DNA from: Plantibacter flavus
GTDB taxonomy: Bacteria > Actinomycetota > Actinomycetes > Actinomycetales > Microbacteriaceae
Length of the DNA stretch: 64,000 nt
Direction of reading: 5' to 3'
Assembly: GCF_002024505.1 (NCBI RefSeq)
Contig: NZ_CP019402.1
Span: forward strand, 1-64,000
The notes below the pieces were generated by a model. That model was not told where the DNA came from. It saw only the letters and a program-made list of their open reading frames with translations, and made no database searches. Both the position numbers and the translations under genes were made by a program. Shown here piece after piece: positions 21,467 to 29,887 of the stretch (positions within the stretch are counted from its first letter, which is position 1; each line of letters begins with the position of its first letter).

Positions 21467-22860
21467 GAGACCACCGCCTTGGGTTGGGTTCGGACCGTGT
21501 CGGAGATGCGGAGCAGGACGGCGATGATGATCCAGTTCGCGACGAGCGAGGACCCGCCGGCCGCCAGGAAGGGCGTGGTGAGCCCCGTGAGCGGGATGAT
21601 GCGGGTCACGCCGCCGACGACGACGAAGACCTGCAGCGCGACGGTGAACGCCAGGCCGACCGAGAGGAGCTTGCCGAAGTCGTCGGTACCGGCGTAGCCG
21701 ACCCGGAAGCCCCGCGAGACGAGCAGCAGGTAGAGCGCGAAGATCGCGAAGAGACCGGCGAGACCGAGCTCCTCACCGAGGCTGGCGATGATGTAGTCGC
21801 TCTGCGGGACTGGGGTGATCTCGGGCATGCCCTGGCCGAGCCCGGTGCCGAGCAGTCCGCCGTGGGCGAGGCCGAAGATGCCCTGCACGAGCTGGTAGCT
21901 GCCGCCGTCGCGGTCGAAGACCTCCGGGTTGAAGGCGTCCCACCAGTTGTGGAAACGACCGGCGACGTAGGACAGGGTCTGACCGGCGATGAACGCACCG
22001 GCGAAGAACATCGTCAGGCCGATGATGATCCAGCTGGCACGGCTCGTCGCGACGTACAGCATGACGAGGAACATGCCGAAGTAGAGCAGACCGGTTCCGA
22101 GGTCGCGCTGGAAGACGATCACGCCCATCGCCATCGCCCACACCACGAGGATCGGACCGAGGTCGCGCAGGCGGGGGAACTGGATCCCGAGGAACTTCTT
22201 GCCGACCATCGAGAGGCTGTCGCGCGTGCGCACGAGATAGCCGGCGAAGAAGACCGCGAGAGCGATCTTCGCGATCTCGCCGGGCTGGAAGGTGACCGCG
22301 TCGCCGATGCCGATCCAGACGCGGGCGCCGTTGACCTCGCGACCGATGCCCGGCAGCAGGGGCAGCAGGAGCAGGACGAAGGCGAAGAGGCCGGCGATGT
22401 ACGTGTACTTGAAGAGGACGCGGTGGTTGCGGATGATCAGGACCACGGCAATGGCTCCGGCGATCGCGATCGCACTCCACACCATTTGTCGGACCGCGGC
22501 GCTCGCCCAACCGGAGTCGCCGAGGGCGATGTCGATCCGGTAGATCTCGGCGATGCCGACGCCGCCGAGCACGGTGGCGATCGGCAGCAGGAAGGGGTCG
22601 GCCTCCGCCGCGGTGTAGCGCAGCACGATGTGGAAGGCGAGGACCAGGAGCGACAGGCCCGAGCCGAAGGTGATCAGAGCGAAATCGAGGTGTCCGAGCG
22701 CGCCCAGCTGCACGAGCATGACCGCGACCGCGTTGATGGCGAACGCGAAGATGAGGAGCGCGAGCTCGAGGTTGCGGAGCTTCTTCGGCAGCCGGAGTCG
22801 GCGCATCGTCTTGATGACGCCGGTGTCGGCTTGGATGGGGGCTGCGACGTCACTGGTCAT
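21463..22860 (-). CDS. rodA: SEDS-family peptidoglycan glycosyltransferase RodA/FtsW
   Basis: 465 aa with ten or more membrane helices. SEDS proteins polymerise lipid II into glycan strands together with a class B PBP, here pbpA downstream. The long external loop with the NWWDAFNPEVFD region and the later QSDYIIASLGEELG segment are typical. Assignment as RodA rather than FtsW rests on the fhaA-pstP-rodA-pbpA order. It overlaps pstP by 11 bases. Confidence 0.93.
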   Translation of the reverse strand: MTSDVAAPIQADTGVIKTMRRLRLPKKLRNLELALLIFAFAINAVAVMLVQLGALGHLDFALITFGSGLSLLVLAFHIVLRYTAAEADPFLLPIATVLGGVGIAEIYRIDIALGDSGWASAAVRQMVWSAIAIAGAIAVVLIIRNHRVLFKYTYIAGLFAFVLLLLPLLPGIGREVNGARVWIGIGDAVTFQPGEIAKIALAVFFAGYLVRTRDSLSMVGKKFLGIQFPRLRDLGPILVVWAMAMGVIVFQRDLGTGLLYFGMFLVMLYVATSRASWIIIGLTMFFAGAFIAGQTLSYVAGRFHNWWDAFNPEVFDRDGGSYQLVQGIFGLAHGGLLGTGLGQGMPEITPVPQSDYIIASLGEELGLAGLFAIFALYLLLVSRGFRVGYAGTDDFGKLLSVGLAFTVALQVFVVVGGVTRIIPLTGLTTPFLAAGGSSLVANWIIIAVLLRISDTVRTQPKAVVS

Positions 22861-24094
22861 CGGTCACCCGCAATCGCTTCACGATGTCGAGGGCCTCGGT
22901 GAACGAGGACGCGCTGATGGTCTGGTCGACGGCCTGGCGGTCGAAGTCGGAGAGCGAGCCGAGCGGGATGCCGGTGTCCTCCTTGACGCTCGACAGTTGG
23001 ATGGGGCCGATGTCCTGCTGGATGCCCTGGTAGATGACGACGGTGTCGTCGTCGCCGCCGACGAAGTAGCGGGTCTGGGTCCAGGCGTACCCGAGCACGA
23101 CCCCGCCGACGATTGCGACGATGACCACGATGAGGCCGACGAGCCAGGTGATGCGCCGACGTCTCGCACGACGCTCGTCCTCTTCGATGAGCTCGTCGAG
23201 GTAGTCCTCGGAGGCGGGCTCGAAGTGCGAGTTGCCGAGCGAGGTGACCCGGCCGGGGTGCAGCCAGCTGTTGGGGATGAACGAGGGTTTCTTCACCGAC
23301 GGGGTGAGCGCGAAGGCCACGGGCTTCGAGGCCGAACCGACGACGACGGGCTCGCCGTCACTCACCGGCTCGTCGACGATGTCGACGACCACGACGGTGA
23401 CGTTGTCCGGTGCACCGCGGTCGAGGCTCTGCCGGACGAGTTTCTCGGCAGTGCGCTGCGCTGAGAGCTTCTCGGTGAGGGTCGCGGTGATGTGCGTCTC
23501 GTCGACCACGCCGGAGAGGCCGTCGGAGCAGAGGATCCAGCGGTCACCCGGCTGCGTCCCGAGCGTCATCGTGTCGATCTCGGGGGAGGCATCGACGTCG
23601 CCCAGGACGCGCATCAGCACCGATCGGCGGGGATGGACCATCGCTTCCTCGGCGGTGATCCGGCCGGAGTCCACGAGGCGCTGGACGAAGGTGTGGTCGA
23701 CGGTGATCTGGCTGAGCTCGCCCTCGCGGAAGAGGTAGATGCGGGAGTCGCCGATGTGGGCGATGGCGACCTCGTTGCCGATGACCGCGAGCGCGGAGAC
23801 CGTGGTGCCCATGCCCGTCAGCTCGCGGTGCTTCGAGACCGTGTCGCCCAGGATGGAGTTCGCCGCGAGGATCGCGGACTGGAGCGTCGCCTCAGCGGCT
23901 TCGGAGGACGGATACGGTTCGTCGGCCTCGATGATGCGGTTGAGTGCCATCGCCGAGGCGACGTCACCGCCGGCGTGGCCACCCATGCCGTCGGCGACGA
24001 CGAACAGGTGGTGCCCGGAGTAGCCGGAATCCTGGTTGTTTGAGCGCACTTTACCCACGTGGGAGAGCGCTGCGCCGGCGCCGCTGGTCGTCAC
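22850..24094 (-). CDS. pstP: PP2C-family Ser/Thr phosphatase PstP
   Basis: 414 aa. The cytoplasmic PP2C domain (about 1-235) has metal-binding motifs VADGMGGH and GDSRIY, and later CSDGLSG. A linker and one membrane helix (about 307-330) lead to a C-terminal external region of about 80 residues. It reverses phosphorylation by PknA and PknB and acts on FHA proteins and cell wall factors. Length is slightly below that of the mycobacterial enzyme. It lies 4 bases after fhaB. Confidence 0.95.
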   Translation of the reverse strand: MTTSGAGAALSHVGKVRSNNQDSGYSGHHLFVVADGMGGHAGGDVASAMALNRIIEADEPYPSSEAAEATLQSAILAANSILGDTVSKHRELTGMGTTVSALAVIGNEVAIAHIGDSRIYLFREGELSQITVDHTFVQRLVDSGRITAEEAMVHPRRSVLMRVLGDVDASPEIDTMTLGTQPGDRWILCSDGLSGVVDETHITATLTEKLSAQRTAEKLVRQSLDRGAPDNVTVVVVDIVDEPVSDGEPVVVGSASKPVAFALTPSVKKPSFIPNSWLHPGRVTSLGNSHFEPASEDYLDELIEEDERRARRRRITWLVGLIVVIVAIVGGVVLGYAWTQTRYFVGGDDDTVVIYQGIQQDIGPIQLSSVKEDTGIPLGSLSDFDRQAVDQTISASSFTEALDIVKRLRVTDDQ

Positions 24095-24098
24095 CGGG

Positions 24099-24632
24099 TT
24101 ACCGCCGCAACTCGAAACTGGTCTGGCCGACCTTGACGGGGGTGTCGAGTGGGATCTGCGTCGGGACGCTCACGCGCTTGCCGGCGAGGAAGGTGCCGTT
24201 GGTGGAGTCGAGGTCCTGGACCATCCACTCGTCGTTCCAGAGCATGAGGCGCGCATGATGCGTCGACGTGTAGTCGTCGCGGATGATGAGGCCGGAGTCC
24301 GCTGAACGACCGATGGTGATCGGCTCGCGGCCGAGTGGGAGCTCGGTGCCCTGCTTGGGGCCGGACACGATGACGAGGCGCGAGGTGTTGTCGACCGTGG
24401 CGCGCGGAGGCGTTCCGCTCGATCCACCGGCGGCGGGCCGACTGGGGGCCGGGGCGGCCGCGGCGCGCATCGGCTGCGGCGGGGTGGCCAGGGCGCCGTT
24501 CGACGACTGCTGCGGCTTCCGGACGCGCGGTCCGAAGAGGTCGGTGCGGAGGGCGTAGACGATGCCGAAGACGAACGTCCAGAGCAGGAGCAGGAAGCCG
24601 ATGCGGAGGACCAGCAGGGTCAGTTCGCTCAC
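24099..24632 (-). CDS. fhaB: FHA-domain membrane protein FhaB (FipA)
   Basis: 177 aa from GTG 24632, which overlaps the fhaA stop by 4 bases (GTGA). An N-terminal membrane segment (about 5-26) and a Pro/Ala-rich linker are followed by an FHA domain (about 83-172) that binds phosphothreonine. It shows the conserved GR-(E)-PITIGRS, SxxHA and STNGTF motifs. FhaB links the kinases to division and cell wall proteins. Another reading from 25427 in this frame is antisense noise. Confidence 0.94.
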   Translation of the reverse strand: MSELTLLVLRIGFLLLLWTFVFGIVYALRTDLFGPRVRKPQQSSNGALATPPQPMRAAAAPAPSRPAAGGSSGTPPRATVDNTSRLVIVSGPKQGTELPLGREPITIGRSADSGLIIRDDYTSTHHARLMLWNDEWMVQDLDSTNGTFLAGKRVSVPTQIPLDTPVKVGQTSFELRR

Positions 24633-25375
24633 GCGCCGTCCCCCCACGAGTCGCCGAAGGACGACACATCGTGACGTCGGGTCGCGTCGCTCATCTGGCG
24701 ATCGGATCCGCCGGCCTTGGCGACCACCCGGAACACGATCCTGGTGCGGCCGATCTCGATGACGGAGTCGGGGGAGAGGGCCGCCTGGCGGAAGGGCTGG
24801 CCGTTGAGCTTCGAGCCGTTCGTCGAGCCGAGGTCGCGCGCCTGACCTGCGTTGCCGTCCCAGAGGATCTCGACGTGCTTCCGCGAGGTGCCGGTGTCGG
24901 GGATCGTGATGTCGGCCTCGGTTCCGCGGCCGATGACCGTGCGGGCCTGCGTGATCGGGTACCGCTTGCCGCCGATGTCGAGCACGGGCGCCCAGGTGAC
25001 GGAGCCCTTGAGGTTGACGCTGTCGATCTGGACGAGGCCGTCGGGGAGGGAGCGGTCGCCGGAGAGCTTGATGGTCACGGCACCGGGGAAGGAGTAGCCC
25101 TGGCTCTTGGCGTGCTTCTGGACGAGCGAACCGAGCTCGTCGATGAGGGAGGGACCGATGGCGTCCATGCGCTCGAAGTCGGTGGGCGACATGCGGACGG
25201 TAAACTTGTTCGGCACGAGGATGCGGTCGCGGGACACGACGGCGGCCTTGGTGTCGAGCTCGCGTCGGAGCGCGCTCGTGATCTCGACCGGCTGGAGTCC
25301 GGACTTGAAGGTCTTCGCGAAGGCGCCGTTGACGGCGCGCTCGAGCCCCTTCTCGAAGTTGTCCAGAATGCCCAC
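24629..25375 (-). CDS. fhaA: FHA-domain protein FhaA with DUF3662 domain
   Basis: 248 aa. DUF3662 domain at about 1-118 and C-terminal FHA domain (about 140-225) with VIGRGTEADI, TSRKHVE and STNGSKLNG. It lacks the long disordered middle of the mycobacterial protein, giving a compact form. FhaA recruits phosphorylated MviN/MurJ in mycobacteria. It is the first gene of the minus-strand operon; the 238 bases up to tRNA-Leu should hold its promoter, though no clear element stands out. Confidence 0.94.
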   Translation of the reverse strand: MGILDNFEKGLERAVNGAFAKTFKSGLQPVEITSALRRELDTKAAVVSRDRILVPNKFTVRMSPTDFERMDAIGPSLIDELGSLVQKHAKSQGYSFPGAVTIKLSGDRSLPDGLVQIDSVNLKGSVTWAPVLDIGGKRYPITQARTVIGRGTEADITIPDTGTSRKHVEILWDGNAGQARDLGSTNGSKLNGQPFRQAALSPDSVIEIGRTRIVFRVVAKAGGSDRQMSDATRRHDVSSFGDSWGDGA

Positions 25376-25613
25376 GGTCTCTCGATTCGTGTCGGTGTCC
25401 AGGCAATGTTAGACGGTTTGCCTGCACACGAGGCCAATCGACGCGGGCGCCGACGCCAGGTGTTCACCCGCTCGGCAGCAGGAGATCAGCATCGACGCCC
25501 GACCGTCGGGGCCGTTTCGTCCTGCTCTGGCGCGGATCTCCGGTGTTCTGCCACCCGGGCTCCGCGTGCTATCCTCGATAAGTTGCCGCGAGAGCGGTGA
25601 CGTCTGGTGTCTC

Positions 25614-25700
25614 GCGCGAGTGGCGGAATTGGCAGACGCGCTGGCTTCAGGTGCCAGTGCTCGAAAGGGCGTGCGGGTTCAAGTCCCGCCTCGCGCACCA
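25614..25700 (+). tRNA. tRNA-Leu (CAG anticodon)
   Basis: Class II tRNA of 84 nt plus an encoded CCA (25698-25700). Acceptor GCGCGAG pairs with CTCGCGC. The anticodon stem CTGGC/GCCAG holds loop TTCAGGT with anticodon CAG. A variable arm (TGCTCGAAAGGGCGT) and the T arm GGGTTCAAGTCCC follow. This leucine tRNA next to fhaA is a conserved actinobacterial arrangement. Confidence 0.97.
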
Positions 25701-25714
25701 GTGGATGTGACACG

Positions 25715-25740
25715 AAGGCCCCCGAGGAATCGGGGGCCTT
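25715..25740 (+). terminator. Terminator after tRNA-Leu
   Basis: A perfect stem AAGGCCCCCG/CGGGGGCCTT with a 6-base loop, 15 bases after the CCA end. Confidence 0.8.
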
Positions 25741-25808
25741 CGTCGTTGTCGGCGTCGATCGTCGAGTCGGGTCTCGATGTTCGTGGAGCCAGGGCGTCCG
25801 TCGCGCGC

Positions 25809-25875
25809 TGACAAGGTCACTTGACACGTCATCGTGTGACAAGCATGCTTGACGTATGTCAGGTTTCCTTGTCAC
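25809..25875 (+). promoter_or_regulatory. Putative promoter and operator array of the ABC-2/XRE cluster
   Basis: TTGACA (25821-25826) and CATGCT (25844-25849) are 17 bases apart and may be -35 and -10. Three CAAG-N4-CTTG-like palindromes lie here: CAAGGTCACTTG (25812-25823), the perfect CAAGCATGCTTG (25840-25851, over the -10) and CAGGTTTCCTTG (25860-25871). They are candidate sites for the XRE protein encoded at 27398. The start of the first gene lies 30 bases downstream. Confidence 0.5.
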
Positions 25876-25905
25876 CGCGGATCGCGGACCCGAGGTGTGT
25901 GGCTG

Positions 25906-26982
25906 ATGGCGGCGCTCACCAAGTGCGCGGGGCGCGGTGGTGCCGCGTTCCGCAGGCTGGCGTCGATGAGCGCTCGCGACGTGCTCAGGAACCCGCTCAC
26001 CGGGATCTCGATGTGGTTCATGACCGGCATCGTCCTCGTGATCTACGTCTCCATGTGGCTCGCGTTCGTCGTCCTGGGCCCCGCTCCGGTCGTCGCGCTG
26101 GACACGGACGACCCGGGAGTCCCCTCGGCTCTGGAGCGGGCCGGTGTGCGGTTGGTCACCGACGACGCCCCCGATCGGAACACGCGGGTGACCGTGCACG
26201 AAGGGAGCGCCCTGGTCGTGCTCGACGCTGCCGACCAGGCTGCGTGGGACCCGGTCTGGCGGGGGCTGCGCGACGCAGGCGTCCCTGCGCACGACGTGAC
26301 GGTGACGGATGACGAGGGCGACGTGAAGATCGACCCGCTCCAGAAGAACCTCGGGATCGTGGTCCTGGTCGGGGTCGCGAGCCTGGCGTTCGTCGGGACG
26401 ACCGTCCCGCTCGTGGCGATGCGGGAGCGCGGGCTGCTCCGGCTGCTCGGTGTGACGCCGCTCCGACGGTCGACGTTCCTCCTCGCGCAGCTCCCTTTGC
26501 GTGCGCTGGTGGCGGTGGGGATCCTGGTGCTGACGACCGGGATCGCGGTCTGGCGCAGGTACGTCGACGGTGTGGACCTCCTCGCCCTGGGGGTCTCGTT
26601 CTTCCTCGGAGCGGCGATGCTGTTCGCTCTGGCGTTGGTGTTCGCCGCCCGATCGCGGAACGCCGAGGCGACACAACAGACGATGGTGATGGTGACGATC
26701 GGGCTCGTGTTCGCGTCGGGTGGGCTCCTGCCGCAGTCCATCCTCCCTGCCGCCGTGCAGGTCGCCATGGACTGCCTGCCGACCACCTGGTTCGCCGCCG
26801 CCGCGAGTGCCTCACTGACCGGGGCCGAACCGTTCCTCCCCGTCCCCGCGCTCTGGGGGCTCATGTCGCTCGTCACCGTCGCAGCAGGCGTGCTCGCCGT
26901 GCGGTGGTTCGAGTGGGATCAGTCCGAGCGCGACGGGCGGACGACCACGACGTCCGACACACAACGAGAGGTGGCTGCATGA
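25906..26982 (+). CDS. ABC-2 type transporter permease (first of two)
   Basis: 358 aa from ATG 25906; a TTG-led extension to 25849 would overlap the operator region. One N-terminal membrane helix (about 35-58), an external loop of about 110 residues, and five further helices (about 150-335) follow the ABC-2/DUF-type export permease layout. No ATP-binding motifs are present; the ATPase is three genes downstream. Its stop overlaps the next gene as ATGA. Substrate is unknown; a drug, peptide or lipid are all possible for this class. Confidence 0.8.
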   Translation: MAALTKCAGRGGAAFRRLASMSARDVLRNPLTGISMWFMTGIVLVIYVSMWLAFVVLGPAPVVALDTDDPGVPSALERAGVRLVTDDAPDRNTRVTVHEGSALVVLDAADQAAWDPVWRGLRDAGVPAHDVTVTDDEGDVKIDPLQKNLGIVVLVGVASLAFVGTTVPLVAMRERGLLRLLGVTPLRRSTFLLAQLPLRALVAVGILVLTTGIAVWRRYVDGVDLLALGVSFFLGAAMLFALALVFAARSRNAEATQQTMVMVTIGLVFASGGLLPQSILPAAVQVAMDCLPTTWFAAAASASLTGAEPFLPVPALWGLMSLVTVAAGVLAVRWFEWDQSERDGRTTTTSDTQREVAA

Positions 26983-27401
26983 ACGAGCACACGACACGGG
27001 GATCGACGCCACAGGAGCGTCGTGCGTCCCGCAGATACATGTGGGAGATCGCGGCCGGTGCCGTCGGGTTCCTCGTGACGTTCCTCTTCCTGCCGGAACT
27101 GTTCCCCACCGAGCCGGGATCGCCCGCAGCCGTCGTGGTCGCGCTCGTCCCGCTCGTGCCGGTGGTGTGGATCGCGATCGCGCTCGTCCGGCACGTGCGT
27201 CGTGTCGACGAACTGCAGCGCGGAGTGATCGTGCTGAGTCTCGCCATCGGGTTCGGTGCGGCGATGCTGATCAGTCTCGCGGTCGTGTTCCTGTCGACCG
27301 CCGGTGTCGTCGTCCCCCAGCCGGAATGGTGGGTGTTCATCGGCGGGATGGCGGTCTGGGGCGTGACCATCGGTGTCGTCTCCTTCCGGGCCACCCGATG
27401 A
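26979..27401 (+). CDS. Small four-helix membrane protein paired with XRE regulator
   Basis: 140 aa from ATG 26979. A charged N terminus (1-18) is followed by four predicted helices (about 20-40, 46-66, 76-100 and 108-130). No enzymatic motif is visible. It is coupled by ATGA overlaps to the permease before and to the XRE regulator after. Small membrane proteins next to a short XRE regulator recur in bacteria, where they may modulate the regulator, but I cannot assign a family. A longer in-frame start at 26904 is contradicted by the overlap pattern. Confidence 0.75.
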   Translation: MNEHTTRGSTPQERRASRRYMWEIAAGAVGFLVTFLFLPELFPTEPGSPAAVVVALVPLVPVVWIAIALVRHVRRVDELQRGVIVLSLAIGFGAAMLISLAVVFLSTAGVVVPQPEWWVFIGGMAVWGVTIGVVSFRATR

Positions 27402-27622
27402 AGAACGACGTCCGCGTCCTGCGCACCGAACGCGGGTGGACCCAGGTCCAGTTCGCCGAAGCACTCGGCGTCTCCAGGCAGACGGTGAACGCACTCGAGA
27501 CCGGGCGCTACGACCCGTCCCTGCCGTTGGCGTTCCGCGTCTCCGCACTGCTCTCCCGCCCGATCGAGGAGATCTTCTTCCCGGGTGAACACGATGCCCC
27601 GCCGTCTGGAGGACGACGATGA
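27398..27622 (+). CDS. XRE-family (Cro/CI-like) transcriptional regulator
   Basis: 74 aa, nearly all helix-turn-helix: residues 3-60 with WTQVQFAEALGVSRQTV and LETGRYDPSLPLA match the short YozG/XRE class, and FPGE follows. Such minimal regulators usually repress their own operon. It is coupled by ATGA overlaps to the membrane protein before and the ATPase after. The palindromes upstream of the cluster (25812-25871) are plausible targets. Confidence 0.9.
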   Translation: MKNDVRVLRTERGWTQVQFAEALGVSRQTVNALETGRYDPSLPLAFRVSALLSRPIEEIFFPGEHDAPPSGGRR

Positions 27623-28578
27623 ACGGACCGGACCGAGTGGTCGTCACCGTCGACCGGCTCAGCAAGCGCTACGGCGACCGCAGCGTCCTGCGTGACGTCT
27701 CCCTCCGGGTCCGCGCGGGCGAGGTGTTCGGACTGCTGGGACCGAACGGTGCCGGGAAGACCACCACACTCGAGACCATCGTCGGTCTCCGCCGTCCCAC
27801 CGACGGAACCGTGCGGGTGCTCGGACGAGACCCGGCGATCGACCGCCGGTACCTGACCGAGCGGATGGCGGTGCAGCCGCAGGCCGCCACCCTGTTCCCG
27901 ACGCTCACGGTCGCGGAGACGCTCGACCTCTTCGCGTCGTTCTACCGCGACGCGCGGCGCCCCGAGGAGGTCTTGGACGAGCTCGATCTGCGCGAGGCGC
28001 GGCGCGTGCGCGTGAAGCACCTCTCGGGCGGCCAGGAGCGGCGCCTGCTGATCGCCATCGCGTTGATCGGCGATCCCGAGATCGTCGTCCTCGACGAGCC
28101 GTCGGCCGGACTCGACCCGCAGGCCCGACGGAACCTCTGGGGCATCATCCGGCGCCAGCAGGAACGCGGGACCACGATCCTGCTCTCGACGCACCACATG
28201 GACGAGGCCACCCAGGTCTGCGACCGGATCGCCGTCCTCGTGAACGGCTCGATCGCCGCTTCGGGGGAGCCTGAGACCCTGGTCAGGGAACACGCTGCCA
28301 CGGCCACGGTGACCTTCGAGATCCCCGGCCCGACCACCGCGGACGAGCTGCGTTCCCACGACCTCCCCGGCGAGATCACCGTGACGGCGAAGGGCGACGT
28401 CAGCCTGGTCGGGATCGTGACCGACGACCCTGACGCCGTGCTGCGTCGACTCACCTTCTCCACCGGTCTCAGACCGCGCGGGTTCCGAGTGGCGCACGGA
28501 TCACTCGAGGACCTCTTCATCGATCTCGCGAACCGGCCGACGTCAGCGAACACGGGCGACCCGGCCCACAGCCCATGA
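27619..28578 (+). CDS. ABC transporter ATP-binding protein
   Basis: 319 aa. Walker A GPNGAGKTTT at 41-50, signature LSGGQ at 135-139, Walker B VVLDE at 156-160 and switch His at 192-193. After the nucleotide-binding domain (about 5-225), a C-terminal domain of about 85 residues of the drug/antibiotic exporter type follows. It probably drives the two ABC-2 permeases in the cluster. ATGA overlaps join it to both neighbours. Confidence 0.93.
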   Translation: MNGPDRVVVTVDRLSKRYGDRSVLRDVSLRVRAGEVFGLLGPNGAGKTTTLETIVGLRRPTDGTVRVLGRDPAIDRRYLTERMAVQPQAATLFPTLTVAETLDLFASFYRDARRPEEVLDELDLREARRVRVKHLSGGQERRLLIAIALIGDPEIVVLDEPSAGLDPQARRNLWGIIRRQQERGTTILLSTHHMDEATQVCDRIAVLVNGSIAASGEPETLVREHAATATVTFEIPGPTTADELRSHDLPGEITVTAKGDVSLVGIVTDDPDAVLRRLTFSTGLRPRGFRVAHGSLEDLFIDLANRPTSANTGDPAHSP

Positions 28579-29348
28579 GCACGACGCATGCGTTCCCGGC
28601 GCAGGTGCGGAGCTTCGCCGCGGCCCACGCGCGTGACCTCGTCCGGGACCCGCGCTCGGTCATCGCACTCGTGGCGAGTTTCCTGGCCTTGATCGCACTG
28701 CTCTGGGGTGTGGACGCCCTCGTGGCGACGGCGTCCGGCGCGCCTGCCGGTGTGCTGGAGCGTGGCCTCCCGCTCGTTTCGAGCACGGGATCGATGGCGA
28801 TCGCGTTCATGCTCACCACGGTGCCGCTGGTCCGGCATCGCAGCACCGGCCTGCTGCGGGCGCTGTCGACCTCGCCGGCCCGTCGCGACGCCTACCTGCT
28901 CGGACATCTGCCGATCCGCGTGGGGTTGGTCGTCGTCGAGGCTGCGGTGATCATCGCCCTGGCCGCCTGGACGGTGCCGACCCGTCCACTCCCCGACCTC
29001 GTCGCGATCGCCGGCACGATCCTGCTCGGTGGCGCGATGCTGCTCGGCTTCGGCTACCTCCTCGCGGCGCGGTTGTCGAACCCGGACATCGCCATGCAAC
29101 TCGCGTACCTGCTGCCGATGCTCGCTCTCGCCACATCCGGGGCGCTCTTCCCGCTCGCGGCCCTTCCGGAGTGGGTCGCCGGTCTCTTCCGGCTCCTGCC
29201 CACGACCTGGATCGTCGGCGCACTCGAGGCGATCATCTCCCAGGGCCCTCAGCCCGTGCCGCTCGCGGTGGTCTGGAGTCTGATGGCGGCGTGCGCGGTC
29301 GTGTCGGGTCTCGCGGCCGCTCGTCTCCACCGATGGAACGCCGGCTGA
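28575..29348 (+). CDS. ABC-2 type transporter permease (second)
   Basis: 257 aa with six predicted helices (about 30-50, 70-90, 112-135, 140-165, 172-195, 225-248), typical of the DrrB/YadH export class. Together with the first permease (25906-26982), it would form a heteromeric exporter with the single ATPase. It is the last gene of the cluster; the LacI remnant on the opposite strand ends 24 bases away. Confidence 0.88.
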   Translation: MSTTHAFPAQVRSFAAAHARDLVRDPRSVIALVASFLALIALLWGVDALVATASGAPAGVLERGLPLVSSTGSMAIAFMLTTVPLVRHRSTGLLRALSTSPARRDAYLLGHLPIRVGLVVVEAAVIIALAAWTVPTRPLPDLVAIAGTILLGGAMLLGFGYLLAARLSNPDIAMQLAYLLPMLALATSGALFPLAALPEWVAGLFRLLPTTWIVGALEAIISQGPQPVPLAVVWSLMAACAVVSGLAAARLHRWNAG

Positions 29349-29372
29349 TCGGGGGAGCTGCGGTCCGCCGCG

Positions 29373-29690
29373 TCAGTCCCGACGCGGGGGTGCCGTCGAA
29401 TCGCGCACGATGAGCTGCGAGTCGAGACTCGCGACCGAACGGGGCGACCCTCCGGCCATGGCCTGGAGGAGCACCTCGACCGCCAGCGACCCGCACCGGT
29501 TGATCGCGAGCCGCACGGTGGTGAGACCGGGCTGGCGGATGGACGCCATCTCGATGTCGTCGGTGCCGATGATGCTGAGGTCCTCGGGGCAGCGCTTGCC
29601 CATCGAGGTGATGCCGGCGTCGATACCGAGGGCGACCAGGTCGTTGTAGGCGATGACCGCCGTCGCACCGCTCGCCACGATCGTGGCGAC
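29373..29690 (-). pseudogene. 3' remnant of a LacI-family regulator gene
   Basis: On the minus strand the frame encodes only the C-terminal effector-domain half of a LacI/GalR protein. It starts in [15 protein letters not shown] and continues through CPEDLSIIGTDDI and ASIRQPGLTTVR to the stop at 29373, about 105 residues. The DNA-binding domain and the N-terminal subdomain are absent. Upstream of about 29690 the same frame reads antisense to an MFS remnant. A frame of 159 codons is open but has no regulator start. The exact join is uncertain by about 20 bases. Confidence 0.8.
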
Positions 29691-29856
29691 CGGCGCTGGC
29701 CCCGTCATCGCCGCCGCCTGGGTGTCCGCCGCCACCGGCTCCTTCATCCCGATCATCATCATGCTCGGCGTCTTCACCCTCCGCGCCCTGGTCGCGTCCA
29801 TCTGGATGCCTGAAGTCGCCGCTCGGGACCTCACCGACCCGCGCGACGCCATCTGA
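29690..29856 (+). pseudogene. 3' remnant of an MFS transporter gene
   Basis: The plus-strand frame encodes the last one to two helices of an MFS sugar or acid permease: [20 protein letters not shown], then a cytoplasmic end with a stop at 29854-29856. The rest of the transporter is missing because the DNA changes at about 29690 into a LacI gene on the other strand. It lies 31 bases before the mannonate-dehydratase-type gene, which it probably preceded in an operon. Confidence 0.72.
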
Positions 29857-29887
29857 CCGGCACCCGACCTCCTCGAAAGGAACCCCC

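Noticed and set aside
25614..25700. Attachment site of an integrated element at tRNA-Leu
   Set aside because: No integrase, no repeated 3' end of the tRNA downstream in the window, and the next cluster has the same GC content.
29373..29852. Intact 159-aa regulator gene
   Set aside because: The first third reads antisense to an MFS C terminus. Only the last part resembles LacI, so a remnant is the better reading.
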